Shown here piece by piece: positions 51,832 to 61,317 of a stretch of 64,000 bases of DNA (the stretch's first letter is position 1; each line of letters opens with the position of its first letter). Below the pieces are notes generated by a model. The model ran no database searches. It was not told the DNA's origin and worked only from the letters and a program-made list of their open reading frames with translations. Location: positions 1,488,001 through 1,552,000 of the forward strand of contig NZ_CP042906.1 in NCBI RefSeq assembly GCF_008728855.1, read 5' to 3'. This DNA comes from Hypericibacter terrae. GTDB lineage: Bacteria; Pseudomonadota; Alphaproteobacteria; Dongiales; Dongiaceae. The translations under genes and the position numbers were made by a program.

Positions 51832-52620
51832 ATGCAACCGCACAAGATCGTCTCGGAGCAGGAATGGCTGATCGCGCGCAAGGCGCATCTGGCGAAGGAG
51901 AAAGAGCTGACCCGGCGGCAGGACGAGCTCGCCGCCGAGCGCCGGCAGCTTCCCTGGGTCAAGGTCGAGAAGGGCTATGTCTTCGAAGGCTCCCGCGGAA
52001 AGCAGACGCTGTCCGATCTCTTCGCCGGCCGCAGCCAGCTCATCGTCTATCATTTCATGTTCGGTCCGGACTGGCCGCAGGGCTGTCCCTCCTGCTCCTT
52101 CATGGCCGATCACATGGACGGTCCCAATCTGCATCTCAAGCATCACGACGTGACGCTGATGGCGGTCTCGCGGGCACCCTGGCCCAAGATCGAGGCCTTC
52201 AAGAAGCGCATGGGCTGGCGCTTCAAATGGGTCTCGTCGGAAGGAAGCGATTTCAATTTCGATTATCACGTTTCCTTCACCGACGCCGAGAGGGCCAAGG
52301 GCAAGGTCGTCTATAACTTCGAGACCATAGACTACATGTTCGACGAGCTGCCCGGCCTCAGCGTCTTCTACAAGGATCCGTCGGGTACGATCTTCCATAC
52401 CTATTCGGCCTATGCGCGCGGCGGCGACATCCTGCTGGGCGCGCATCATTTTCTCGATATGACGCCGAAGGGCCGCAACGAGAAGGAAGGCATGGACTGG
52501 GTGCGCCATCACGACCGCTATGACGCCCCGCCCCATGCCGCTGCCAACAGCGACTCCTGCTGCGACGCGCAGACCGACCCGGTGTCGGAAATGCGCGCGC
52601 GTCTCGACAAGGCGGGATGA
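51832..52620 (+). CDS. DUF899 family (thioredoxin-like) protein
   Basis: The 262-aa protein has QEWLIARKAHLAKEKELTRR, LPWVKVEKGYVFEGSRGKQT, LIVYHFMFGPDWPQGCPSCS (CPSC, redox-like) and KGRNEKEGMDWVRHHDRY, defining DUF899, a thioredoxin-fold family. It is the third gene of the ArsR cluster. Function is unknown. Confidence 0.93.
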   Translation: MQPHKIVSEQEWLIARKAHLAKEKELTRRQDELAAERRQLPWVKVEKGYVFEGSRGKQTLSDLFAGRSQLIVYHFMFGPDWPQGCPSCSFMADHMDGPNLHLKHHDVTLMAVSRAPWPKIEAFKKRMGWRFKWVSSEGSDFNFDYHVSFTDAERAKGKVVYNFETIDYMFDELPGLSVFYKDPSGTIFHTYSAYARGGDILLGAHHFLDMTPKGRNEKEGMDWVRHHDRYDAPPHAAANSDSCCDAQTDPVSEMRARLDKAG

Positions 52621-52784
52621 CCGGACGTCGTCTCGCGCCCGTGAATGCCCGATCTCGGACACGGCATGGATTGGGGCCGTCATCACGCAAGTATGACGAC
52701 CGGCAATCGCCTTCCTGCTGCCATTCCTGACGAGCTTGTTCGCCATTGCCCGTTGTTCTCTCTCTTCCCCGGAGTTGTTTTTCC

Positions 52785-53324
52785 ATGTTCATAAAGATCC
52801 TGATCGGCCTCGCCGTCGTCCTGGCCATTTTCGTCGTGGTTGTCGCCCTGCAACCCTCGGATTTCCGTATCGCGCGAACGACCACGATCGCGGCACCTGC
52901 CAGCGCCGTGTTCGCCCAGGTGAACGATTTCCACAAATGGGAGGCCTGGTCGCCCTACGACAAGATCGACCCGGCGCTGAAACGGACCTATAGCGGCGCT
53001 CCCACCGGCGTCGGCGCCATCTATGAGTGGGCCGGCAACAAGCATGTCGGCGAGGGCAAGGCCACGATCACCGAGAGCCGGCCCAACGAGTGGGTCCAGA
53101 TCCGGCTCGATTTCCTGAAGCCTTTCGCCGCGACCAACATGGCCGAATTCAGCCTCGCGCCCCAGGGCGGGCAGACCGCCATCACCTGGAGCATGACCGG
53201 CCACAACAATTTCATGTTCAAGGCCGTGGGGCTGTTCATGAACATGGACAAGATGGTGGGCGGCCAGTTCGAGCAGGGGCTGGCGCAGCTCAAGACCCTG
53301 GTGGAAACGGCGCCCGCGTCATAG
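52785..53324 (+). CDS. SRPBCC family protein with an N-terminal membrane anchor
   Basis: The 179-aa protein has an N-terminal hydrophobic helix (FIKILIGLAVVLAIFVVVVA) and a START-like domain (TIAAPASAVFAQVNDFHKWE, WSPYDKIDPALKRTYSGAPT, NNFMFKAVGLFMNMDKMVG). It belongs to the polyketide-cyclase/dehydrase family with no known substrate. It is the fourth gene of the cluster, after a 164-bp gap. Confidence 0.88.
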   Translation: MFIKILIGLAVVLAIFVVVVALQPSDFRIARTTTIAAPASAVFAQVNDFHKWEAWSPYDKIDPALKRTYSGAPTGVGAIYEWAGNKHVGEGKATITESRPNEWVQIRLDFLKPFAATNMAEFSLAPQGGQTAITWSMTGHNNFMFKAVGLFMNMDKMVGGQFEQGLAQLKTLVETAPAS

Positions 53325-53465
53325 GCCCGGGCGCCACCGCCTTCGCTTCGTCCTTCCGGACGCAACAATAACAACAGGGATGGGCGGCAGCCGACCTTGC
53401 CGCACCGACAACGCCTTCCAGACATCGACGACGTCAACCACTTCCAACCCAGACAAGGAGACACC

Positions 53466-53879
53466 ATGCTCGTTCAACCCTATCTGATGTTCGATGGCCG
53501 CTGCGAAGAGGCGATCGAGTTCTATCGCCGCGCCGTCGGCGCCGAGACCACGATGCTGATGCGCTTCAAGGATAACCCGGAGCCCACGCCGCCGGGCATG
53601 GTCCCGCCCGGCTCGGAGAACAAGGTGATGCATGCCGCGATGAAAATCGGCGACTCGGTCGTGATGGCCACGGACGGCGGCTGCCAGCAGAAGGCGGCCT
53701 TTGAGGGCTTCTCCCTGACGCTCACGGTGCCGACCGAGGCCGAGGCCGACAAGCGGTTCAATGCCCTGGCCGAAGGCGGCCAGGTGCGTATGCCGCTGAC
53801 CAAGACCTTCTTCTCGCCGCGCTTCGGCATGCTGCAGGACAAGTTCGGCGTGGGCTGGATGGTGATCGTGGCGCATTAG
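53466..53879 (+). CDS. VOC/PhnB-like glyoxalase-fold protein
   Basis: The 137-aa protein has LMFDGRCEEAIEFYRRAVGA and MHAAMKIGDSVVMATDGGCQ, ending FGMLQDKFGVGWMVIVAH, the PhnB/3-demethylubiquinone-like VOC pattern. Metal-binding residues are partly missing. It ends the ArsR cluster. Function is unknown. Confidence 0.9.
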   Translation: MLVQPYLMFDGRCEEAIEFYRRAVGAETTMLMRFKDNPEPTPPGMVPPGSENKVMHAAMKIGDSVVMATDGGCQQKAAFEGFSLTLTVPTEAEADKRFNALAEGGQVRMPLTKTFFSPRFGMLQDKFGVGWMVIVAH

Positions 53880-54449
53880 GCTGCGGCGTCGCCACCCTAC
53901 GCTCTAAGGAGAGAGAGCCGGTGGGATGGGGCAGGGGCAAAGGCCGCCGGCCCCTTCTTGCCGGCTCTCCTTCCAATTCGGGGGATTGGCCCGGAACTCC
54001 GAGAAGTTCGGGTTCGCCGGAAATCTTCAGCAGCGATGTCAATCTGAGCCGGGTCCGTGCGGCACTCCCATAGAGCCCGAGTCAAGACCCGGCCATCCGG
54101 CCGCATGAACCAGATCCGCGCCTGTGACCACGCCTTCCTTGCTGCTTGTTATGTGCCTTATTAAAGCAAGGATTTCAGAACAATGGCGGCATACCGTATC
54201 TGGTATGTCCCTGGGACGACGGGATGAGCGTTGTTGCTTTTGACGGTCTCATGCGCCGCCATTCTGAACGCATCGAGATAATGGCCCGTGCGCTCTTGTG
54301 CTCGGTATTGGTTGCAAGCCGTCTGCATCGCGCATTGGTGCGGTGCCGCCGCGGCGAATGAGACACAGACAGCCCCTCCTACTCCCCGCTGCAGGGAAAG
54401 CCTGCAATCGTCCTGATCCGCTCCCGCCCATAAGTACGGCCTTCCTGAT
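53880..54449. other. 570-bp intergenic region
   Basis: No gene is seen. A long imperfect hairpin (53913-53921 GAGAGCCGG with 53961-53969 CCGGCTCTC, and an inner GGGGC/GCCCC stem) follows the VOC stop and could act as a terminator or structured RNA. The rest has short frames without recognisable products. Confidence 0.45.
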
Positions 54450-55697
54450 TCATACACTAGGCGGCTTAGGATCGACGCGCCGGAGCTCGCCCGTGCCGTC
54501 TCCAGCCGCCCATCGTCTGACGACCCGCAGCAACGCCTCGCCGTCCCAGATGCGCCACCGCTGGGCCAGTCGGGCCGCCTGTGAATGCAGATCGGGCAGC
54601 CTGTCGGCAGCAACGGTGAGCGCGTCGATCACCGCTGCGTCCCGTTTATAGGCGATGCCTGCTGCCTGCTTGCGGGCGATCCTCTCGGCCATCCAGGTGC
54701 CGGATGGCACGATTGCAGGACGCCCGTACGCGGCGGCGAAGGAGAAGGGGCCCGACGTGCGTTCGGCGTAGCGGTCCCGCCGGTAGGGCAGCAGCAGCAT
54801 GTCGGCGGCCTGGATCAGCGCAACGAAGGCGCCGTCATCGAGCCAGCCTTTGACAAGCTGGACCTGCGGCATCCTTTCGAGTGCCATGAGGGCAGCGTTT
54901 GTTTTGGCCCCGTTCACTTGAATGACGAAACGCAGATCCGCGCGTTGGCGCAATGCCTCGTGGACGATGTCGGGTAGCGGCAAGCCGCTCTTCTCCGGTC
55001 GCGGCACGCCCAGGCAGGCGACTAGCGGTCCATTGCCGGCGGGAAGGGTCGGTGGTACGGCGGCCGGAGCGGACGGATCGTAAAAGAGGGTTTGCGGGAC
55101 CAGATGAATGCCGAAGTTCATTGCCGCCGCCAGACGTTGGGCGAGCCGGTGGTTAGTCGCATGGGCGAAGACTTGCTCTTGGCCGACAGCTTGAACGACG
55201 CGGCGCGCGGCAAGACGGTGGATCAGGCCCTGGACGCTGCCGGGCTCCACCGGATGATAGAGATCCTGAAACCCGATTGCGACACGGGGACGAACGCCAA
55301 GCTTGAGCAGCCAGTCGGCAACACCCGCGACCTCACGGGCGCGCGTCACCGGCATCCAGAACAGATCCGACGGCCGCGGCTCGAACCCAGACCGATCAAG
55401 GTCTGCAGCACAAAGGCGCTGGCCCGCGCGGTAATCGTTCCAAGTCCGATCGAAAAGATCACCTTCGGCCGCGGGCTCGTACAGACCGCGAGTAAACACT
55501 CCTCTGTGATCGGCGAGTTCGGCAGCCAGCGCTCGGTCGACGCTCTTCGTCGTCAGGGTGGCGAGAGAAAACCCGTTCTTGACACACAGCCGCGCCAGAC
55601 CGCAGGCGAAATGCGCGTGATGACCCGTACGTTGTCTGAGCCCGCTATCGAGCAGGACGATCCGCGATTGAGAATTGGTACCAGCGGCGGATGGCAA
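54450..55697 (-). CDS. GT-B glycosyltransferase-like protein (TTG start)
   Basis: The roughly 415-aa protein begins RIVLLDSGLRQRTGHHAHFA, typical of GT4-type proteins, and ends with a donor-domain-like stretch: MLLLPYRRDRYAERTSGPFS, FAAAYGRPAIVPSGTWMAER. No ATG is available near the N-terminus. A TTG at 55697 has GAGGA eight bases upstream, and another TTG at 55712 is possible. The sugar and acceptor are unknown. It stands alone between two long gaps. Confidence 0.78.
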   Translation of the reverse strand: MPSAAGTNSQSRIVLLDSGLRQRTGHHAHFACGLARLCVKNGFSLATLTTKSVDRALAAELADHRGVFTRGLYEPAAEGDLFDRTWNDYRAGQRLCAADLDRSGFEPRPSDLFWMPVTRAREVAGVADWLLKLGVRPRVAIGFQDLYHPVEPGSVQGLIHRLAARRVVQAVGQEQVFAHATNHRLAQRLAAAMNFGIHLVPQTLFYDPSAPAAVPPTLPAGNGPLVACLGVPRPEKSGLPLPDIVHEALRQRADLRFVIQVNGAKTNAALMALERMPQVQLVKGWLDDGAFVALIQAADMLLLPYRRDRYAERTSGPFSFAAAYGRPAIVPSGTWMAERIARKQAAGIAYKRDAAVIDALTVAADRLPDLHSQAARLAQRWRIWDGEALLRVVRRWAAGDGTGELRRVDPKPPSV

Positions 55698-55712
55698 TCG
55701 GCGAGTCCTCAA

Positions 55713-56489
55713 TGCTCAATATGCATCATCATACTGTAGGCTGGGTGACGCCATATCCTCCCGATCCATAGCGACGTGAGCGCTGCCACGGCTGTGCAGG
55801 GAACTGATCGGCGGTCGGGCGACCGGATCGCGTCTCGGGTGCTCGAGGCTGCGGTTGACGGACGATGTGAAGCGAAGGCGAGCAGCACCGGGCCCATTCA
55901 CGGCGTCCGACATGACGGGCATCGGGTTAGGGCTGCCGACCGTATGAGGCCTCAAGTCACGTGCCGATTTCACCCTGGTCCTCGCTAGCCACGCTTTGGG
56001 GCTTCCCGTGTTGCCTACGCTTCCCTTGTGAACATGCTGCCGCCACGACCCCGGTACAGCGGCCGGGCGGACTCTTCGCTCAGTCTCCTAGCCGTATCAG
56101 CCTCCCCCGAAAGGGTCGTCGGGTCGGCCTGCACACTCGGGCGGTCACCAATTCGTGACCCGCTATCCGAAGGCTTCAGCCATTTCGTTACCCCCATGAC
56201 TGCTCCGGTTGCTTCCGGCTGGAGCGGTTGCCGGGTGGGGCTCGCAACCACTGGAGAGCGCCACTTTATCACGGCGCTATGAGGAGACGCACTAGTGGCT
56301 ACGGGAAACCCGCCGAATGAGGCGGCGGGCGCCACCTTCGGGTCCTTAAGGGAGTGTCAACAACACCAGGCGCAGGCTCGGGAAACGCAGATATTTGCCG
56401 CCGCCAGAGCTCTTTTGGCGTGGGCAGGGTCGCCCCCGTATTTGACGCTCTTGGCAAGGAACAGCGGCAATGTTCCGGGAGCACAGGCG
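55713..56489. other. 777-bp region without a supported gene
   Basis: The stretch 55980-56280 is GC-rich, with many short palindromes (TCACCAATTCGTGACC, TTGCTTCCGGCTGGAGCGG) and no good frame. It could be a decayed mobile element or structured RNA; no identification was possible. The start of the thermonuclease lies at its right end. Confidence 0.4.
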
Positions 56490-57152
56490 ATGCCCGTGAG
56501 TACCGCTCGCATTGCAACCTTGGCGATGATCGCCGCGCTCTTTGTTCTGCGCGCGATGCGTATGTTCTGGCCACAGCATGGCGGCGCTGGTGTCCCGAGG
56601 GAATCCCAAGACGCCTCGCTCCGACTGTCGTGGTTGACGTTGGCTGTGGCCGTCTTGGCAAGCGCTGCGGTAAGCCACAGTGCACCGGACCGGAACAGCC
56701 CGGCTTCTTCCCCAGAACTGCCCAGCGACGCTTCGCTGGACTTAGTCACTTCCGGCTATCCTCGCGTCATCAACGGCGACACGATCAATATTCAAGGCTC
56801 GAGAATCCGGCTCTTCGGGATCGATGCACCGGAGAGCCAGCAGACTTGCAAGAACGCCTCCGGCCGGGTCTTCGACTGCGGCTGGAAAGCGACCGTCGCC
56901 CTGGTGGATCACATCGCCGGCGGCACGGTGTCTTGCCGCTCGCGCGGCGTCGACCGCTTCGGCCGCACGGTTGCGGTTTGTCATCTGGGGTCGGAGGATT
57001 TGAACGCCTGGATGGTCGCCAATGGCTGGGCGGTGGCGTACCGGCATTACAGCCTCGACTATGTGCCGCAGGAGAATGCCGCGCAGGCGGGGAAGCGCGG
57101 GATCTGGGCCGGCTCGTTCATGGCCCCATCGGAATGGCGCAGGGCCCACTAG
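56490..57152 (+). CDS. thermonuclease (SNase) family protein
   Basis: The 220-aa protein has two hydrophobic segments (IATLAMIAALFVLRAMRMFW and LSWLTLAVAVLASAAVSHSA) and then an SNase domain: RVINGDTINIQGSRIRLFGI, DAPESQQTCKN, DRFGRTVAVCHLGSEDLNAW. The catalytic Arg/Glu pattern is retained, so it is likely an active membrane-tethered or secreted nuclease. The start at 56490 (MPVSTAR) is tentative; upstream in-frame starts extend into the non-coding region. Confidence 0.83.
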   Translation: MPVSTARIATLAMIAALFVLRAMRMFWPQHGGAGVPRESQDASLRLSWLTLAVAVLASAAVSHSAPDRNSPASSPELPSDASLDLVTSGYPRVINGDTINIQGSRIRLFGIDAPESQQTCKNASGRVFDCGWKATVALVDHIAGGTVSCRSRGVDRFGRTVAVCHLGSEDLNAWMVANGWAVAYRHYSLDYVPQENAAQAGKRGIWAGSFMAPSEWRRAH

Positions 57153-57322
57153 CTCGCGTTCACCTCTTGTTGTGCGCTTGTAGCTCCGCACGAGGGTCCC
57201 TTGCCATCGCCTTGGCAGGGGGCGTATCAAACCGCAAGGCTCTAACCCCGAAGGGCTCACCGTTCGGTGGAACGTCGAGCTGGTCAGGTTCCTTGGCGCT
57301 CGCAACCTGGAGGACAACGACG

Positions 57323-57511
57323 ATGATCAATACCCGGTACAAGAAACTCTCAGGCGTTCATGCTGGCCAACTCTATGTCGTTGTTGGTCCAAGCAGCGAA
57401 ATCGAGAGCCCGGTCCGCTGGGTGCTGCACAACGAGGTCGATAAGAAAGACAGGCCGATTGTCGCGGAAGATGAGCTCAATGATCCCAGGAAATGGCTAC
57501 CCCTGTCCTAG
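57323..57511 (+). CDS. small protein of unknown function (62 aa)
   Basis: MINTRYKKLSGVHAGQLYVV... has no recognised domain. It is preceded by GGAGG at 57309-57313. The sequence pattern (VVVGPSSEIESPVRWVLHNE, DELNDPRKWLPLS) looks like a compact beta fold. Its GC is lower than the neighbours. Confidence 0.6.
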   Translation: MINTRYKKLSGVHAGQLYVVVGPSSEIESPVRWVLHNEVDKKDRPIVAEDELNDPRKWLPLS

Positions 57512-57604
57512 CCCGGATGCCCAAAGGACTCACCAGGACGACGCTGCACGGCAAGTTGCGAGGGCAGGGTGGGGTATGTTCGGGGCGACAGCCGGTTCGG
57601 CGCG

Positions 57605-58267
57605 CTACCAGATCATGGGTATCAGGCGATAGCGCAATCTTCTTTGGTACTCCGCATAGCCCGGAAGATTTCTCGCCAGGAATCTCTCCTCGTCGATCAG
57701 CCGCCAGATCAGCGCCGGGATCATCGCGACGATGACGAGCAGGCCCCACCAGGAACCCAGCGCGATCGGTATGCCGAGCAGCATGACGAGACCGCCGGCA
57801 TACATGGGGTGCCGTACGAGCGCATAGGGACCGGTCGAGATGACCCTTTGATCCGGCGCCAGCTCGACCGTGGCCGAAGCGAAGCTGTTTTCTCTGAAGA
57901 CGAAGAAGATCGCGGCCCAGCCGAGCAGGAAAATCACGTGCCCGGCCAGCGCCATGGGGGACGGCATCTGCGACCAGGCAAAGCGACGGTCGAGGGCGGG
58001 GACGATCAGCAGGCCGATGAAGGCCAGCGACGCGATGGACATGATGATCTTCTGGGTCGCTTCCTTCTCGGCGGTCGGGCCGCCCCGCTTCCGTCGCTCC
58101 AGGAGCGCGGGGTCCTTTCTCATGAGATAGAAAGTGATCGCGAGGGAGGATGCGGCATAGGCGGCGAGGAACAGCCAGGCTTGCCAGTAGTCGAAGGTTC
58201 CCGCGGCGGCGAAAAGCATGGCCGCCATGACAAGAAGGACGACCAGCAGCCTGCCGAGAATTCTCAT
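57605..58267 (-). CDS. isoprenylcysteine carboxyl methyltransferase-like membrane protein
   Basis: The 220-aa protein has about five helices and the ICMT/PEMT C-terminal motif ISTGPYALVRHPMYAGGLVM, with IWRLIDEERFLARNLPGY and RRLRYRLIPMIW. The RHPxY and EE elements form the S-adenosylmethionine site of the ICMT family. Bacterial members methylate unknown small substrates. It is 52 bases from the Rieske gene on the same strand. Confidence 0.9.
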   Translation of the reverse strand: MRILGRLLVVLLVMAAMLFAAAGTFDYWQAWLFLAAYAASSLAITFYLMRKDPALLERRKRGGPTAEKEATQKIIMSIASLAFIGLLIVPALDRRFAWSQMPSPMALAGHVIFLLGWAAIFFVFRENSFASATVELAPDQRVISTGPYALVRHPMYAGGLVMLLGIPIALGSWWGLLVIVAMIPALIWRLIDEERFLARNLPGYAEYQRRLRYRLIPMIW

Positions 58268-58319
58268 GTTCCGCTGTTCATCTCGTGAAATGACAGCCGC
58301 CGATCGCCGCGAATCTTCT

Positions 58320-59348
58320 TTAGGCGCAGTTGATCGCTTCGGCGATCAGCGTCTGCAGCCGCGCGAGATGACCTTCCTGCAGCGGCGACAACACTCCCGA
58401 CTGATAGACCCCGGCCTCGAAGTTCCGCTGTACGCTCTCGCAGACACCCATATCCTCGCGCGTGATCTGCTTGTTCCATTCGGTGGAATCGGCGCGCTCC
58501 TCGGCGGAAAGATCGGCGAACCAGGACCAGTTGGTGAGTTTCATGCGGGTGGGGGAGAGCGGTTCGATGCGCTCGGCCTTGAAGCTGCGGGCACCGGCCA
58601 CGCCCTGAAAACCCGGAAAGCGGTAGAACCAGATGCCCTGGTTGCCGCGCAGCGCGCTGTCCTCGCCCGCATAGGTGACATGGAACACGACCAGCCGGCC
58701 CTCGTCATAGGCCTTGATCTGCGTATGGCTGCGATCGACCGCGGCGGTCAGCCGCTTATGCACCAGCGGCAGGTGATAGCCCTCGACGGTGTTCTCGCAA
58801 TAGGCCTTCCAGTTGCAGTCGCCCTCGGCCGAGAAGCTGCCGTTCAAGGCGAGGTCGGCCGGCCTGGGAAACTCGTGGCACAAGGCCGGCAGGCTGCCGA
58901 GCCAGTTGCTGAGATCCGGCGCGCTCTCGTCGAAGCAGACGAAGACCAGTTCGTTCCAGCATTCGACCCGGACCGGGAACAGGCCGCGCCCGGCGAGATC
59001 GAGCTCGCCCTCGGCGCCGAAATTCGGCGCCTTGCGCAAGGCGCCGGTCAGGTCGTAGGTCCAGGCGTGATAAGGGCAGACGATGCGGGCGCAGGAGCCC
59101 GTCTCGCCCGTCAGCAGCCGCGCCGCGCGATGGCGGCAGACATTGTGGAAGCCGCGCAGGACGCCGTCATCGCCGCGAACGACGAAGACCGGCCAGCCAT
59201 TGACCGTATCGGCGTGCCAGCAGCGCGCCTCGCGCAGACCCGCTTCGGGCCCGAACAGCGACCAGTTGCGCGCAAAGATGTGCGTGCGGTCGCGCTGATA
59301 GGCCTCCGCATCGATATACCAGGAGACCGGCAGCAGGGTTTTGGTCAT
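58320..59348 (-). CDS. Rieske aromatic-ring-hydroxylating oxygenase, alpha subunit
   Basis: The 342-aa enzyme has a Rieske centre CRHRAARLLTGETGSCARIV and CPYHAW (C-x-H and C-x2-H), and the mononuclear iron region ENTVEGYHLPLVH with its two His ligands. There is no adjacent ferredoxin or reductase gene. Substrates range from aromatics to quaternary amines. The start overlaps the stop of the upstream TIM-barrel gene (ATGA), so they are coupled. Confidence 0.93.
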   Translation of the reverse strand: MTKTLLPVSWYIDAEAYQRDRTHIFARNWSLFGPEAGLREARCWHADTVNGWPVFVVRGDDGVLRGFHNVCRHRAARLLTGETGSCARIVCPYHAWTYDLTGALRKAPNFGAEGELDLAGRGLFPVRVECWNELVFVCFDESAPDLSNWLGSLPALCHEFPRPADLALNGSFSAEGDCNWKAYCENTVEGYHLPLVHKRLTAAVDRSHTQIKAYDEGRLVVFHVTYAGEDSALRGNQGIWFYRFPGFQGVAGARSFKAERIEPLSPTRMKLTNWSWFADLSAEERADSTEWNKQITREDMGVCESVQRNFEAGVYQSGVLSPLQEGHLARLQTLIAEAINCA

Positions 59349-60217
59349 CGCGTCCTTTCCCGATCGCCGGGCCCGCCGGCCTCTTCGGCCTCGATGCGCG
59401 CCCAGAGATCGCGCACCATGGACTTCAATTTTTGCGCCTCGAGCCAGCGGTCGGAAAGCTCGTAACCGTCCGCCCCCGTGATCGCGTATTCCTTGGGCCC
59501 AAGCTCGCACAGGAAGGTGAGGCTGTCATCCGGTCCCGCCCGGCGCCGCCAGCTCCGCATGCCATAGTCCCACCAGGTCAGGAACAGCTCGACCCAATGG
59601 CGGTGCTGCGGGAAGTCGATCTGGATCTGAATCTGCTCGCGGCTGCCGACGCGTCCCTGCAGACCCCAGGCATGGTCGAGGATGCGATGGATGAGCGCGT
59701 GGTTCTCTTCCGAGATCGGATACCAGAACTCGCGCCCCACCAGGAAATGGGAGAGGTCGGCCTCGAGGCGCAGGTTGGGAAAGCGATCGAGCAGATGCAG
59801 CGTGAAGATGAGGTCGGTCGTCATCTCGTTGCGATGCGTCTCGATGTTGAGCTTGACGCCAGCCTCGGCGGCCAGCGCCCGCCAGCCCTCGATATAGGGT
59901 ACGCATTCCTCGAGCGTGTAGGGGCGTACCACCGGCAAGAGGTTGATATGGGTTCCGCCCAGCTCGCGGGCGCCCTCGAGGATCGGCTTCAGCGCCTCGA
60001 CCGTGGAGATGAAGGCCTCGATTTGCCAGGTGAGGCCATGCTCGCGCAGCAGGCTCGTGGCTTGGCGCGCGAAGGCGAGATCGCCGAAATCGATGCTGGC
60101 GCCGTCGAAGCCGGCCTCGGCGATCATGCGGATCTTTTCCTCGAGCGGCCATTCCAGCCCGTCGGGCCGGCGGCGCTCCATCGCCCAGAGCGATTGGAAG
60201 ACGAGGAGTTTCTGCAT
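59345..60217 (-). CDS. sugar phosphate isomerase/epimerase-like (AP endonuclease 2 fold) protein
   Basis: The 290-aa TIM-barrel protein has FQSLWAMERRRPDGLEWPLE, IRMIAEAGFDGASIDFGDLA, LNIETHRNEMTTDLIFTLHL and LRLEADLSHFLVGREFWYPI, with the metal-binding His/Glu/Asp pattern. The start at 60217 has a GGAAAGG site upstream; an ATG at 60247 that overlaps the LysR stop is equally possible. It is between LysR and Rieske genes. Confidence 0.87.
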   Translation of the reverse strand: MQKLLVFQSLWAMERRRPDGLEWPLEEKIRMIAEAGFDGASIDFGDLAFARQATSLLREHGLTWQIEAFISTVEALKPILEGARELGGTHINLLPVVRPYTLEECVPYIEGWRALAAEAGVKLNIETHRNEMTTDLIFTLHLLDRFPNLRLEADLSHFLVGREFWYPISEENHALIHRILDHAWGLQGRVGSREQIQIQIDFPQHRHWVELFLTWWDYGMRSWRRRAGPDDSLTFLCELGPKEYAITGADGYELSDRWLEAQKLKSMVRDLWARIEAEEAGGPGDRERTR

Positions 60218-60243
60218 CGGGGGGGACGCCTTTCCGACCGGGG

Positions 60244-61200
60244 TCATTCCGCCGAGGACGCGGCAGCTTGCTGGGCGGCCAGCCGTCGCGCCGCCATCTG
60301 GCAGGGATCCCATTCTGTCTCGCCGCCGAAGCGTTCGACCAGCGCATCGATCAGGACGCGGAGCTTGCCGGAGACCTGCGCGCCGGGCGGCCGCACCAGG
60401 AACAGGCCGGCCTCGGGCATCGGGAACTCGGTGAGCAGGGGTTCGAGGCGTCCGCTCTGGATCGCCTCCGAGATGATGAAGGTCGGCAGCACGCCGATGC
60501 CGAGCCCCGCGGTCGCCCATTGCAGGAGGGCCTCGCCGCTGTCCGAGCGAAGGCGCCCGGCGGGGCGGACCGCCACCCATCGCTTCCCGACCCGAAAGGA
60601 CCATTCGGCCACGGTCCTGCCCGTATAGATCAGGCATTCGTGAGCGGCGAGATCCTGAGGCGTCTGCGGGCGTCCCTTCTCGGCGAGATAGGCGGGGCTC
60701 GCCACCACGGCGCCATAGATGGGCGCGACCCGCCGGGCCACCAGGGTGGAATCCTTCAGTTGGCCCAGCCGGATCGCGGCATCGAAGCGCTCGCCGATCA
60801 GATCGACAAAACGGTCGCTATATTCGGCGAGGATCTCGAGCCGCGGATGGCGCTTGGCGAGTTCGCCCAGGATTGGCGTCACATGGCGGGTCCCGAAGGA
60901 GACGGGGACCGACAGCCGAAGCTGGCCGATGACCCCGCTGCCCCGGCTGGCGACGGCATCCTGGGCCTCCTCGAGGTCCGCCAGGATCCGCTGGCTCCGG
61001 GTCTTGAACTCCAGCCCCGCCTCGGTCGGGCTGACGCCGCGCGTGGTCCGGCTGAGGAGGCGGGTCCCCAGCTCGGCCTCCAGCCGGGCGATGCGCCGGC
61101 TGATGATCGATTTCGAGACCCCCAACCGCTTGGCCGCCCGGCCGAATCCGCCGGTTTCGACCACCTCGACGAAGCCCTTGAGATCGTCCAGCTCGGCCAT
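60244..61200 (-). CDS. LysR-family transcriptional regulator
   Basis: The 318-aa protein has MAELDDLKGFVEVVETGGFG, helix-turn-helix RLGVSKSIISRRIARLEAEL and effector domain LRLSVPVSFGTRHVTPILGE. It is the first gene of the LysR-TIM-Rieske unit (the next gene starts at or just after its stop) and is divergent from azoR. It may control both. Confidence 0.92.
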   Translation of the reverse strand: MAELDDLKGFVEVVETGGFGRAAKRLGVSKSIISRRIARLEAELGTRLLSRTTRGVSPTEAGLEFKTRSQRILADLEEAQDAVASRGSGVIGQLRLSVPVSFGTRHVTPILGELAKRHPRLEILAEYSDRFVDLIGERFDAAIRLGQLKDSTLVARRVAPIYGAVVASPAYLAEKGRPQTPQDLAAHECLIYTGRTVAEWSFRVGKRWVAVRPAGRLRSDSGEALLQWATAGLGIGVLPTFIISEAIQSGRLEPLLTEFPMPEAGLFLVRPPGAQVSGKLRVLIDALVERFGGETEWDPCQMAARRLAAQQAAASSAE

Positions 61201-61259
61201 GAAAACGTTCCTGATTGAGCAACAGTAAGATGCGGATTATGGGGATACTGATGCGAAAT

Positions 61260-61314
61260 GTGAACCACTACCTTCAGCTCATCGCCAACAAGCTTCCTGC
61301 CTGAAGGGGTTCAC
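61260..61314 (+). promoter_or_regulatory. azoR: hairpin masking the azoR ribosome binding site
   Basis: GTGAACC (61260-61266) plus CCTTCAG (61271-61277) pairs exactly with CTGAAGG (61301-61307) plus GGTTCAC (61308-61314), with a 4-base bulge and 23-base loop. The only Shine-Dalgarno (GAAGGGG, 61303-61309) is inside the 3' arm, 8 bases from the ATG. Confidence 0.68.
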
Positions 61315-61317
61315 TCC

